Of a DNA stretch of 6,883 bases, positions 1 through 6,296 are shown piece after piece. The notes below the pieces were generated by a model. The model made no database searches and had not been told where the DNA came from. It saw nothing but the letters and a program-made list of their open reading frames with translations. Where the stretch lies: contig UQZC01000087.1 of NCBI GenBank assembly GCA_900545505.1, positions 1 through 6,883 of the forward strand, read 5' to 3'. The position numbers and the translations under genes are program-made. The number at the start of each line of letters is the position of its first letter. The stretch's first letter is position 1. The stretch comes from an uncultured Collinsella sp. Lineage in GTDB: Bacteria > Actinomycetota > Coriobacteriia > Coriobacteriales > Coriobacteriaceae.

Positions 1-75
1 ACGCTGCCGCTCGTTGACGGCGCCGGCGAAGACCCGGCCGCCACGGTGGCCATGCCGGCCGTGCCGCAGGAGTAG
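1..75 (+). CDS. C-terminal end of an unidentified protein (partial)
   Basis: Frame 1 is open from the window edge to a TAG at 73-75 and encodes 24 residues ending in AVPQE. The tail is rich in Ala, Pro, Asp and Glu, as in a disordered C-terminus, and has no recognisable motif. Codon use matches the neighbouring genes, and the next plausible gene starts 130 bases later behind its own promoter, so this is most likely the real end of an upstream plus-strand gene. The family cannot be named from this fragment. Confidence 0.6.
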   Translation, partial: TLPLVDGAGEDPAATVAMPAVPQE

Positions 76-154
76 GCTCACTCGCTTATCACCATTATGT
101 ACCTGCGCCTTTACCGTACGCAGATGAGCAAGACGGCAAGCGCAGTGCTGCGGG

Positions 155-160
155 TATAAT
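155..160 (+). promoter_or_regulatory. Sigma-70 type -10 box for the YtxH/PRC-barrel operon
   Basis: A perfect TATAAT lies 45 bases upstream of the first start codon of the operon. No good -35 hexamer is seen at the usual spacing; the closest is AAGACG at 130-135, with a long 19-base spacer. Transcription would begin near 167, giving a leader of about 40 bases. Confidence 0.55.
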
Positions 161-205
161 GGACAACATTCAAACGGTGGGCGCCGAGGTGCCCGCAGGA
201 GAGGA

Positions 206-601
206 ATGAACATGGGTAAGACTTTCAACTTTATCTCGGGTGCGCTCTTCGGTGCTGCCGCCGGCGCCATCATCGGCGTCGCCCTGGCTCCGCGCTCGGG
301 CGCCGAGACCCGCGCCATGGCTGCCGATATCGCCAACGACGCCTGGGATAACATGCGCGACACCTACGAGCACGGTGCCGAGGAGGCCCGCGCCGCGGTC
401 AACGATTTTGGCCCGATGGTCGACGCCAAGACCGATGACCTGCGTGCCAAGGTCGATCTTGCTCGCGAGCGCATGGACCAGCTACGCGAGCAGCTCAACG
501 ACGCCATCTCGGGCGGCAACGTGACGCCCGCCGCCGATGTCGTGGTCGAGAACGCCGTCGAGGCTGATACCGAGGCTGCGGAGCCCTCGACCGAGGCATA
601 A
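206..601 (+). CDS. YtxH-like small membrane-anchored protein
   Basis: This 131-residue protein opens with a short basic stretch and one glycine/alanine-rich hydrophobic segment (about residues 8-27, ISGALFGAAAGAIIGVALAP), followed by the PRSG-ETR pattern typical of the YtxH family. The rest is charged and helical, with a likely amphipathic coiled coil around residues 72-100 and an acidic Ala/Glu-rich tail. Members of this family are membrane-tethered and often stress-related, but their biochemical role is not established. The purine-rich AGGAGAGGA at 197-205 precedes two in-frame ATGs. The one at 206 is nearly abutting; the one at 212 (MGKTFN) has better spacing and may be the true start, giving 129 residues. 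The stop overlaps the next gene's start (TAATG, 599-603), so the two are probably translationally coupled. Confidence 0.8.
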   Translation: MNMGKTFNFISGALFGAAAGAIIGVALAPRSGAETRAMAADIANDAWDNMRDTYEHGAEEARAAVNDFGPMVDAKTDDLRAKVDLARERMDQLREQLNDAISGGNVTPAADVVVENAVEADTEAAEPSTEA

Positions 602-1356
602 TGCGCGCCGGGGATTTTGTCGGCGCCAAGATCTATCGCAAGCCTACCGAGGACAAGCGCACCAAAAAAGATGGCACGCCGCGCAGCCCTAAAAAGCTCG
701 GCAAGATTCACTTTCCGGTCTTTACCCCGGGCGGTACGCGCGTGGTGGGCTTTATGGTTCGCCAGTCCGATATCGCGGGTATGATCGAGCGCCCCGACCG
801 ATTTGTGGCGCTCGATGCCATTGGCGTCTACGAGGGCGCCATCGCGGTTGACGACGTCAAGGGCACCTACGATGCCGCTGCGGCCAAGCGCCTCGACATC
901 AACCTGGACGATTGCATTATCTGGGTTGGCATGGACGTGCGCACGGAGTCGGGCGATGTCGTGGGCTATTGCTCGGATGTGGAGTTCAAGCCGCGTTCGG
1001 GTGTCGTGCAGACGTTCTATGTGACCGCCGGTGCTGCTTCGAGTGTTTTGGTTGGTGACACGCAGGTGCCGCCGACGATGCTGCGCGGCTACGAGAACGG
1101 CGCGATGGTCGTCTCGGACGAGGTCAAGTCGCTCGGGTATTCGGGCGGCGCCGCCGCAAAGGCTGCCGAGGCAAGCGTCGTGGTGGGCGATAAGGTCAAG
1201 AAGGGCGCCAAGGTGCTCGACGACAAGGGATCGGTTGCCGTGGACAAGGGCAGTCGCGCACTGGGCAAGCAGCTCGGCAAGACGCGCGGCATGTTCAAGG
1301 CCTTTAAGGACGAATACCAAAAGGCGAGCGGAGGCTCGTCAAAAGCTACAAAATAG
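601..1356 (+). CDS. PRC-barrel domain protein
   Basis: This 251-residue soluble protein has two regions that look like PRC-barrel beta folds. The first, about residues 31-85, runs from KLGKIHFPVF to the ALDAIGVYEG segment. The second, about 106-175, carries the typical V-x-T-x-x-G-x-x-V-G-x-x-x-D-V pattern (DVRTESGDVVGYCSDVEF). PRC barrels are small adaptor domains found in photosynthetic reaction centre H subunits, RimM and many prokaryotic proteins of unknown role. The C-terminal 75 residues are rich in Lys, Gly and Ala with no clear fold (repeated DKG and GKQLGK pieces), suggesting a basic flexible tail. No signal peptide or membrane segment is visible. The start is fixed by overlap with the preceding stop; GAGG at 593-596 can serve as ribosome binding site. 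Co-transcription with the YtxH-like gene suggests the two act together at the membrane, which is inference. Confidence 0.75.
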   Translation: MRAGDFVGAKIYRKPTEDKRTKKDGTPRSPKKLGKIHFPVFTPGGTRVVGFMVRQSDIAGMIERPDRFVALDAIGVYEGAIAVDDVKGTYDAAAAKRLDINLDDCIIWVGMDVRTESGDVVGYCSDVEFKPRSGVVQTFYVTAGAASSVLVGDTQVPPTMLRGYENGAMVVSDEVKSLGYSGGAAAKAAEASVVVGDKVKKGAKVLDDKGSVAVDKGSRALGKQLGKTRGMFKAFKDEYQKASGGSSKATK

Positions 1357-1377
1357 CGACGTACCAAATGATGGGAG

Positions 1378-1407
1378 GCAAGCCGGAGACCTGTTGCTCC
1401 GGCTTGC
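1378..1407 (+). terminator. Probable intrinsic terminator after the PRC-barrel gene
   Basis: A perfect 11-bp inverted repeat (GCAAGCCGGAG at 1378-1388, CTCCGGCTTGC at 1397-1407) with an 8-base loop begins 22 bases after the stop codon. The following TGTGTTTAT is only a weak U tract, so some read-through into the deacetylase homologue is possible, and I see no strong promoter between the two. Confidence 0.65.
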
Positions 1408-1428
1408 TGTGTTTATGGGGGAGGGCAC

Positions 1429-2835
1429 ATGCGCCAAAACGGATCCAACTTAAACGGGCGTTCGGGTACGCGTCCGACGGCGCGCCGCGACCTGGGGCAG
1501 CTGCCCAGCGGTCAGCGCAAGCGTCACCGTAAGCCCGGCGCGATGTATCTCAACCATAGCCGCGGCTTTAGCGACCGCAGTGCGCGCATCGGCAACAGCC
1601 GTACGCCCCGTCGTTCGTCTCGCCTGCCCTACGCGCTCATCGCCGTGGGTTGCGCGCTCGTGCTGTTTATCGCTGCCGTCGTGGGCTACGTCAACCGCAG
1701 TGTGGACGTGGAGCTCAACGGCCAGAAGACCGCGGTGCGTGTGGGCTCTACGCTGCAGAATCTCATCGACGACCAGGAGTTGACTGACACCTACGACGCA
1801 GGCGACCTGCTGGCCGTCGATGACAGCGTGCTCAAGCGCCATGGGGGCGAAAAGCTGTCGGTGAAGGTCGACGGCAAGCGCGTGAAACAGGGCAAATGGG
1901 GTAGCCGCGAACTTGAGGGCGGCGAGAAGGTGACGGTCAAGGATGGCCGTAACACCTACGAGAAGCACGAGGTTCAGGCTACGGTTATCGAGCCCAAGCT
2001 CAAGGTCGAGGGTACGGGCGCTATCGAGTATGTGCAGACGTGGGGTGTCCAGGGCCGCTCCGAGGTGTGGGTTGGTGAGCAGTCGGGCAAGACGCAAGAC
2101 CGCGGCGAGGTTGTGCCCGCCACCGATTGCGTTGTTGCGTGCGCCAGCGTGGCGCCCAAGGGCAACAAAAAGTACGTGGCGCTGACGTTTGACGAGGGTC
2201 CGAGCGGCGCCACCAAACAGATCTTGCAGGTGCTCAAGGAAAAGGGCGTCACCGCGACGTTCTTCCTTTCGGGCGATGCGGCCGAGGCCTCGCCTGCCAC
2301 GGCCAAGGCGATTGTCGATGCCGGGTGCGAGATCGGATCCAACAGCTACAGCGACGATTCGCTCAAGGGTCAGGACCGTGAGGCGGTACGCGAACAGATC
2401 CCGAAAGGCACCGATGCGATTAAGTCGGCGACCGGCGTGAAGACGATGCTACTGCGTGCTCCCTACGCTGCCTTTGACGAGCAAAACTGGATTGATGCGA
2501 TGGACCTGGTCTCCGCCGTGGTCTCGTGGAATATTGACTCGGGCGACTGGCTGCTCAACGGTGCCGACGAGCAGGTCTCGACGGTGCTCGATTCGGTGAC
2601 GCCGGGCAATATCGTGCTGCTCACCGATAGAGACGAATGCGCCGAGCAGACGCTCGAGGCGCTGCCGCAGATTATCGACGGCCTCATTGCCGACGGCTAC
2701 AAGATCGTGACGCTCAGCGACCTGGTCAAGACGGACACGTCGCTGAGCAAAAAGCTCACCTCGCTGACGAAGGTCACCATGCCCAAGGACGCCGTGTTCC
2801 CCCAACTTGCCGAGGACGACGACACCACAGAGTAG
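1429..2835 (+). CDS. Membrane-anchored polysaccharide deacetylase (CE4/NodB) homologue, probably catalytically degenerate
   Basis: This 468-residue protein has a basic Arg-rich cytoplasmic N-terminus (1-65), one membrane anchor (about 68-88), an extracellular region of about 150 residues with two short beta-rich units (loosely like DUF348/G5 ubiquitin-like modules), and a NodB-homology domain (about 247-435). Active family members remove N-acetyl groups from peptidoglycan or other glycans using a metal held by Asp-His-His. Here motif 1 is TFDEGPS (D255 kept, second Asp now E256). Motif 2, normally H-S/T-x-x-H, reads N305-S-Y-S-D309, so both metal histidines are gone. Motif 3 is R343-A-P-Y with its glycine changed to Ala. 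Motif 4 DSGDW (370-374) is intact. Motif 5 has T399-D in place of His-Asp. The fold appears intact, so a binding or scaffold role in the cell wall is more likely than deacetylation; this is inference. Start: ATG behind GGGGGAGGG at 1417-1425. Confidence 0.82.
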   Translation: MRQNGSNLNGRSGTRPTARRDLGQLPSGQRKRHRKPGAMYLNHSRGFSDRSARIGNSRTPRRSSRLPYALIAVGCALVLFIAAVVGYVNRSVDVELNGQKTAVRVGSTLQNLIDDQELTDTYDAGDLLAVDDSVLKRHGGEKLSVKVDGKRVKQGKWGSRELEGGEKVTVKDGRNTYEKHEVQATVIEPKLKVEGTGAIEYVQTWGVQGRSEVWVGEQSGKTQDRGEVVPATDCVVACASVAPKGNKKYVALTFDEGPSGATKQILQVLKEKGVTATFFLSGDAAEASPATAKAIVDAGCEIGSNSYSDDSLKGQDREAVREQIPKGTDAIKSATGVKTMLLRAPYAAFDEQNWIDAMDLVSAVVSWNIDSGDWLLNGADEQVSTVLDSVTPGNIVLLTDRDECAEQTLEALPQIIDGLIADGYKIVTLSDLVKTDTSLSKKLTSLTKVTMPKDAVFPQLAEDDDTTE

Positions 2836-2872
2836 TCATTGGGTAGTCATTTTAGAACGTCCCCAATGACTA
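2833..2872 (+). repeat. 11-bp palindrome overlapping the deacetylase stop codon (terminator or REP-like repeat)
   Basis: TAGTCATTGGG (2833-2843) pairs perfectly with CCCAATGACTA (2862-2872) around an 18-base loop. The loop begins with a second direct copy of TAGTCATT (2844-2851). There is no U tract on the plus strand, so a classical terminator is doubtful. Read on the minus strand it contains ATTGGGGACGTTC, a composition like small palindromic intergenic repeats (REP elements). It could act as a 3'-end-protecting hairpin or weak terminator. Confidence 0.5.
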
Positions 2873-2946
2873 TGTCACGGATGCGTCAGTGTTTGGTATG
2901 CCTGCAATGTGCAGCGCATAAATTCGATGCCGCAGGGCGATGCTGA

Positions 2947-2955
2947 TGCTATAGT
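2947..2955 (+). promoter_or_regulatory. Extended -10 promoter of the mgtE-like/NRAMP operon
   Basis: TGCTATAGT matches the extended -10 pattern (TGn followed by TATAAT with one mismatch). No good -35 is visible 16-18 bases upstream, which is tolerated in extended -10 promoters. Transcription would begin near 2961, giving a leader of about 200 bases before the TTG start at 3164. Confidence 0.5.
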
Positions 2956-2960
2956 TACTG

Positions 2961-3163
2961 CGGTTAATGAGGGTCAAGAGAAAGGTTACAGGTGAAATCC
3001 AAACCTCGACCATACAGTCGATGACCCCATGCAGGTGCTTTTTGCGCATGCACGGGGTGTAAGCGTCGAGCGGCGTGCCGCCCGCGCATGCGTATACATA
3101 TCCAGAAGCCCCCGGACGCCGCACGCGCGGCCGCGTCCGGAGGAATTATGATGGGGAGCACCA
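2961..3163 (+). promoter_or_regulatory. Structured 5' leader, candidate Mg2+-responsive cis-regulatory RNA
   Basis: The leader can fold into a compact three-way junction. P1 is GGGTCA (2971-2976) with TGACCC (3022-3027). P2 is GGTT (2984-2987) with AACC (3002-3005). P3 is TCGAC (3006-3010) with GTCGA (3017-3021). The stems P2, P3 and P1 follow one another without gaps, and the A-rich AAGAGAA (2977-2983) links P1 to P2. The 3' side of P1 can instead pair downstream: CCCC (3025-3028) with GGGG (3054-3057), continued by TGCA/TGCA and a GTGC/GCGC stem capped by TTTTT. The two folds exclude each other, as in a riboswitch. A further hairpin (3112-3140) overlaps the GGAGG site. M-box riboswitches control mgtE and NRAMP-type Mg2+ importers in other bacteria, but I do not see the conserved M-box core here, so this is either a diverged form or a different element. 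Confidence 0.45.
3112..3140 (+). promoter_or_regulatory. Hairpin overlapping the GGAGG site upstream of the mgtE-like gene
   Basis: CCGGACGC (3112-3119) pairs perfectly with GCGTCCGG (3133-3140) around a GC-rich 13-base loop. The last two G residues belong to the GGAGG Shine-Dalgarno sequence at 3139-3143, so folding would hide part of that site. No U tract follows, so this looks like a translational gate rather than a terminator. Confidence 0.4.
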
Positions 3164-3180
3164 TTGAATTATCTGAGTGA
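3148..3180 (+). CDS. Possible 10-residue leader peptide overlapping the mgtE-like start
   Basis: The best Shine-Dalgarno site in the leader, GGAGG at 3139-3143, sits four bases before ATGATG (3148-3153). That frame encodes MMGSTIELSE and stops at 3178-3180, inside the mgtE-like gene, which starts at 3164 in another frame. Translation of the minigene could prime or block the downstream TTG start. The same frame extends upstream to an ATG at 3088, adding a KPPD segment of the kind known to slow ribosomes, but that ATG has no clear ribosome binding site. Existence of the peptide is inferred from RBS placement only. Confidence 0.3.
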   Translation: MMGSTIELSE

Positions 3181-5008
3181 GATGCTCAAACTGCCGGTCT
3201 TGGACGTCGACGGCGAAAAGCTCGGCGTGGTCAACGATTTTGGTATTGCTACCGGCGAAGTTTTTCCGCACGTGACGTCGCTCGCGTTCCGCGGACCCGG
3301 CAAGACGCCGTTTATGATCAGCTGGCGCAAATGGGTCGACCGTATCGACGAGACGGGTGTACACCTTAAGACGTCGGCCACCGAAATCCGTTTTTCGTAC
3401 CTGCAGCCGACCGAACTCCTGCTCGCCCGCGACGTGCTCAACAAGCAGATCGTCGACACGCAGGGCATGAAGGTCGTGCGCGTAAACGACATCAAGTTTT
3501 CCATGTCGGGCGAAAACCAGCTGCGCCTGCTGGGCGCCGAGGTCGGTGCCCGCGGTCTGCTACGCGCCATCAGCCCCGCGCTCGAGCATATCGTCGAAGG
3601 CTTTATGAAGCACCTGGGCAAGCCGCTCAGTGAGGACATCATCGCTTGGTCCTACATGGACCTGCTCGATCGCTCGACCAAGAACATTCAACTCTCGGTG
3701 TCGCACAAGACGCTCGGCGAGCTGCATCCTGCCGACATCGCCGACATTATCGAGCAGCTCGACCCGCGCCTACGTGCGCAGGTGTTTGCGCAGCTCGATA
3801 CTGCCCAGGCCGCCGAGGCCATCTCGGAGTTCGATGACGACGAGCTTATGACCGAGATGCTCGAGGGCCTGTCCGACACGGACGCATCGTCGATGCTGGC
3901 CATGATGGACCCGGACGATGCAGCCGACCTGATCGACGAGCTCGATTACGAGAAGGCCGAGAAGCTCCTGCGCCTGATGGGCGTCAAGGAGGAGAAGGCG
4001 ATTCGTAACCTGCTGGGGCATGAGGACAATACCGCCGGCCGCATCATGACCTCGGAGTTTGTCTCCCTGCCCGCCACGGCAACGGTCGGTGACGCCATCG
4101 AGGCGATTCGCGAGCTCGACGAGGACTTTGAGAGCGTCTACTACGTCTATACCGAGGATCCGAGCGGCATGCTGACCGGCGTGCTTTCGCTGCGCACGCT
4201 GATCGTAGCCGACCGCGACGCCACGCTGGGTCAGCTGGCCTATCGCGACCTGGTCTATGTGTCGCCCGACGAGGACCAGGAAGACGTGACGGACGAGATG
4301 ACCAAGTACGACCTGGTTGCCATCCCTGTCTGCGACGAGAACCGCCATATCCTGGGTATCGTGACCTTCGACGACGCCATGGATGTTATCGCCGAGGAGC
4401 ATCAGGAGGACCTGCAGATCGCCGGTGTCGGCTCGGGCGATAGCGCGTCGGACGACTCGACGAACGTGCTCAGCTGGTTTGTGCATCGCCAGTACTGGGT
4501 TGTCGTGTGGGGCATTGCCTCGTGCATTATGGCGACCGTGTTGGGAACGGCACTCGGCTCCGCGCATTTGGTGGTGTTCCCCATGTGCGCCATGCCGCTC
4601 GTGTTGCTGGCTGCCTCGCGTATGGTGTCGTTCGTCAAGAACTACTTCCTGGAGTATGACGGTCACGACGACGAGCCCAAGCCGTATCTGGGGTTCTTCT
4701 TCCAGAGCACGGGCATGGGCCTGATTCTGTCACTCGTGACCTATCTGTGCGCCCAGCTGGTGCGCACCGCTGCGTTCCCCGATGCGCCCATGTTTGAGGA
4801 GCAACTCTTTACCGGGTGCTTTAATATCGCTGCCATCATTTGCCTGGTTGGCAACATGAGCGCCGTGATTTACCTGATGGTGCTGTTCTGGCGTGACGAG
4901 CATGACCTCAACACGTCGGGCACCGCCATGAACGTTATTGCCGTCATGATCTCGTGCGTGGCGTACTGCGCCGCTGCGGTGCTGCTCACCATGTCGGTCA
5001 TTGGTTAG
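3164..5008 (+). CDS. MgtE-like protein: PRC barrels, MgtE N domain, CBS pair and divergent five-helix membrane domain
   Basis: The 614-residue product is longer than typical MgtE (about 450). Order of domains: two PRC-barrel-like units (about 1-78 and 83-135), an MgtE N superhelical domain (about 185-290, LHPADIADIIEQLDP), two CBS domains (about 294-350 and 358-412, opening AGRIMTSEFVSL and ending DDAMDVIAEEHQED as in the MgtE plug region), then five hydrophobic segments (about 443-463, 469-490, 509-533, 550-577, 587-612). In MgtE the N and CBS domains bind Mg2+ and gate the pore. The membrane part here lacks the Gly-Gly-Asn...Gln motif of helix 2, and the helix 5 position of the conserved pore Asp after T-S-G appears to be Val, so transport by this protein alone is doubtful. 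Start: TTG 3164 with GGGGAG (3153-3158); an in-frame TGA at 3149-3151 rules out anything earlier, and ATG 3182 would cut the first barrel strand. It ends 8 bases before the NRAMP gene. Confidence 0.8.
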   Translation: MNYLSEMLKLPVLDVDGEKLGVVNDFGIATGEVFPHVTSLAFRGPGKTPFMISWRKWVDRIDETGVHLKTSATEIRFSYLQPTELLLARDVLNKQIVDTQGMKVVRVNDIKFSMSGENQLRLLGAEVGARGLLRAISPALEHIVEGFMKHLGKPLSEDIIAWSYMDLLDRSTKNIQLSVSHKTLGELHPADIADIIEQLDPRLRAQVFAQLDTAQAAEAISEFDDDELMTEMLEGLSDTDASSMLAMMDPDDAADLIDELDYEKAEKLLRLMGVKEEKAIRNLLGHEDNTAGRIMTSEFVSLPATATVGDAIEAIRELDEDFESVYYVYTEDPSGMLTGVLSLRTLIVADRDATLGQLAYRDLVYVSPDEDQEDVTDEMTKYDLVAIPVCDENRHILGIVTFDDAMDVIAEEHQEDLQIAGVGSGDSASDDSTNVLSWFVHRQYWVVVWGIASCIMATVLGTALGSAHLVVFPMCAMPLVLLAASRMVSFVKNYFLEYDGHDDEPKPYLGFFFQSTGMGLILSLVTYLCAQLVRTAAFPDAPMFEEQLFTGCFNIAAIICLVGNMSAVIYLMVLFWRDEHDLNTSGTAMNVIAVMISCVAYCAAAVLLTMSVIG

Positions 5009-5016
5009 GTGGTCGC

Positions 5017-6279
5017 GTGCAAAATACCAAGCAAAAGTCGGGCACCAAGCAAAAGTTGACCATCGCGGCCATCTTTGGCGCTATGGGTCCCGGTCTGCTG
5101 GCGGCGCTTTCGGGCAATGACGCCGGCGGCATTGCAACGTATTCCAGCGCGGGCGCCAGCTATGGCTACAAGATGCTCTGGATGCTTCCCGTCATGACCG
5201 TGCTGCTTATCGTGACGCAGGAGACCGCGGCGCGCTGCGGATGCGTCACGGGTAAGGGCCTGGCGTCGCTCATTCGCGAGCGCTTTGGCGTGCGCAAGAG
5301 CGTGTTGGCCATGGCGGCGCTGTTGATCGCCAACACGGCGGTGACCATCTCGGAGTTCGCGGGTATCGCGAGTGGCCTTGCTCTGTTTGGCGTGCCGGCG
5401 AGCATCTCGGTGCCGCTCGTGGCGCTGCTGGTGTGGATGCTTACCATGTCGGGCAGTTTCCAGCGCATCGAGAAGATTTTGCTGCTGGTAAGCTGCGTGT
5501 TCGTGACCTACGTCGTCGCCGCGTTTATGGCCGGCCCCAACTGGGGCGAGGTCGCGGTCGACCTGGTCGTGCCTAACATTCAAAATGATCCCAACTACGT
5601 GTCGCTCGTGGTCGCAACGATCGGTACCACCATCGCGCCGTGGATGATTTTCTTGGCGCAGAACAACGTGGTCGATAAGAACGCGGGCGAGGACGATATC
5701 GTGCTGCAGCGCATCGATACCGTGAGCGGCTCGCTTGCCGCCGATGTCATTGCCGGCTTTATTATCATCACGACCGGTACGGTGTTGTTCCCGGCGGGTA
5801 TTCAGATTAGCGATGCCGCCGATGCTGCCCGCGCGTTGGAGCCTATTGCGGGTCAGTGGTCCACGGTACTGTTTGCCTCGGGCCTGGTCGCGGCGAGCTT
5901 CTTGGCTGCCTGCGTGCTGCCGGGCGTTACGTCGAGCGCTATCTGCGAGGCATTTGGCTGGGAGCGCGGTGCCGACCGCAGCTGGGACGAGGCCCCGGTC
6001 TATCGCGGCATCATTACGGCCATCATCGGTATCTCTGCCGTGCTGGTGCTTATGCCCGGCGTCGATCTGTTCCAGATTATGATGACCTCGCAGGTCATCA
6101 ATGGCGTGCTACTGCCCGTGGTTCTGGTGTTCCAGGTGGTTATTGCCGCTGACCGTCACATTATGGGCGCTAACCGCAACGGCCGCGTGTGGAATGTGCT
6201 CACTTGGGCGACTATCGGTGTGATTACGGTGCTCACGGTCGTCATGTTTGTTCTGCAGGCGATGGGTTACAGCGCTTAG
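5017..6279 (+). CDS. NRAMP-family divalent metal transporter, NRMT-type (probable Mg2+ importer)
   Basis: The 420-residue membrane protein has the NRAMP length and pattern, beginning GAMGPGLLAALSGNDAGG (about 21-38) and continuing SAGASYGYKMLW. Classical NRAMPs coordinate Mn2+ or Fe2+ with DPGN in helix 1 and MPH in helix 6. Here these are D35-A-G-G38 and A207-P-W209, so the Asp remains while the Asn, the transition-metal-selecting Met and the His are gone. This is the kind of change described for NRMTs, the NRAMP-related magnesium transporters of Clostridium acetobutylicum and Eggerthella lenta. The latter carries Mg2+ and Mn2+ without proton coupling. Glu113 in helix 3 and S-Q359 in helix 10 are retained. 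Start: GTG 5017 behind AGGTGG (5007-5012); an ATG at 4954 in the same frame would overlap the upstream gene and adds an Arg-rich, non-homologous stretch. The gene is co-transcribed with the MgtE-like gene and ends at a strong terminator. Confidence 0.85.
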   Translation: MQNTKQKSGTKQKLTIAAIFGAMGPGLLAALSGNDAGGIATYSSAGASYGYKMLWMLPVMTVLLIVTQETAARCGCVTGKGLASLIRERFGVRKSVLAMAALLIANTAVTISEFAGIASGLALFGVPASISVPLVALLVWMLTMSGSFQRIEKILLLVSCVFVTYVVAAFMAGPNWGEVAVDLVVPNIQNDPNYVSLVVATIGTTIAPWMIFLAQNNVVDKNAGEDDIVLQRIDTVSGSLAADVIAGFIIITTGTVLFPAGIQISDAADAARALEPIAGQWSTVLFASGLVAASFLAACVLPGVTSSAICEAFGWERGADRSWDEAPVYRGIITAIIGISAVLVLMPGVDLFQIMMTSQVINGVLLPVVLVFQVVIAADRHIMGANRNGRVWNVLTWATIGVITVLTVVMFVLQAMGYSA

Positions 6280-6296
6280 CGCCTCTTTTGGACTCC

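Noticed and set aside
364..1320. Long minus-strand open frame (318 codons) opposite the YtxH and PRC-barrel genes
   Set aside because: Its product is His/Arg/Ala-rich without any family pattern, and it lies antisense to two well-supported coupled genes; such frames are common in GC-rich DNA.
1450..2097. Minus-strand open frame opposite the deacetylase homologue
   Set aside because: Low-complexity product without motif; a shadow of the plus-strand coding sequence.
2961..3163. Canonical M-box (ykoK) Mg2+ riboswitch
   Set aside because: Context fits, but the conserved GTTAGGTGAGGCTCC-like core and the later GCCAATGGGT-like segment are not seen; only a loose GTTACAGGTGA similarity at 2985-2995. 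Kept as an unclassified structured leader.
3148..3164. Frameshift or sequencing error at the mgtE-like start
   Set aside because: The TTG frame gives NYLSEMLKLPV, a natural first strand of a PRC barrel, with its own GGGGAG site at correct spacing, so no error is needed.
3770..4666. Long minus-strand open frame (298 codons) opposite the mgtE-like gene
   Set aside because: It mirrors the codon bias of the gene on the other strand, has His/Gln/Arg-rich composition and shows no domain or ribosome binding site.
5017..6279. MntH manganese/proton symporter assignment
   Set aside because: The helix-1 Asn and helix-6 Met and His needed for the classical transition-metal site are replaced.
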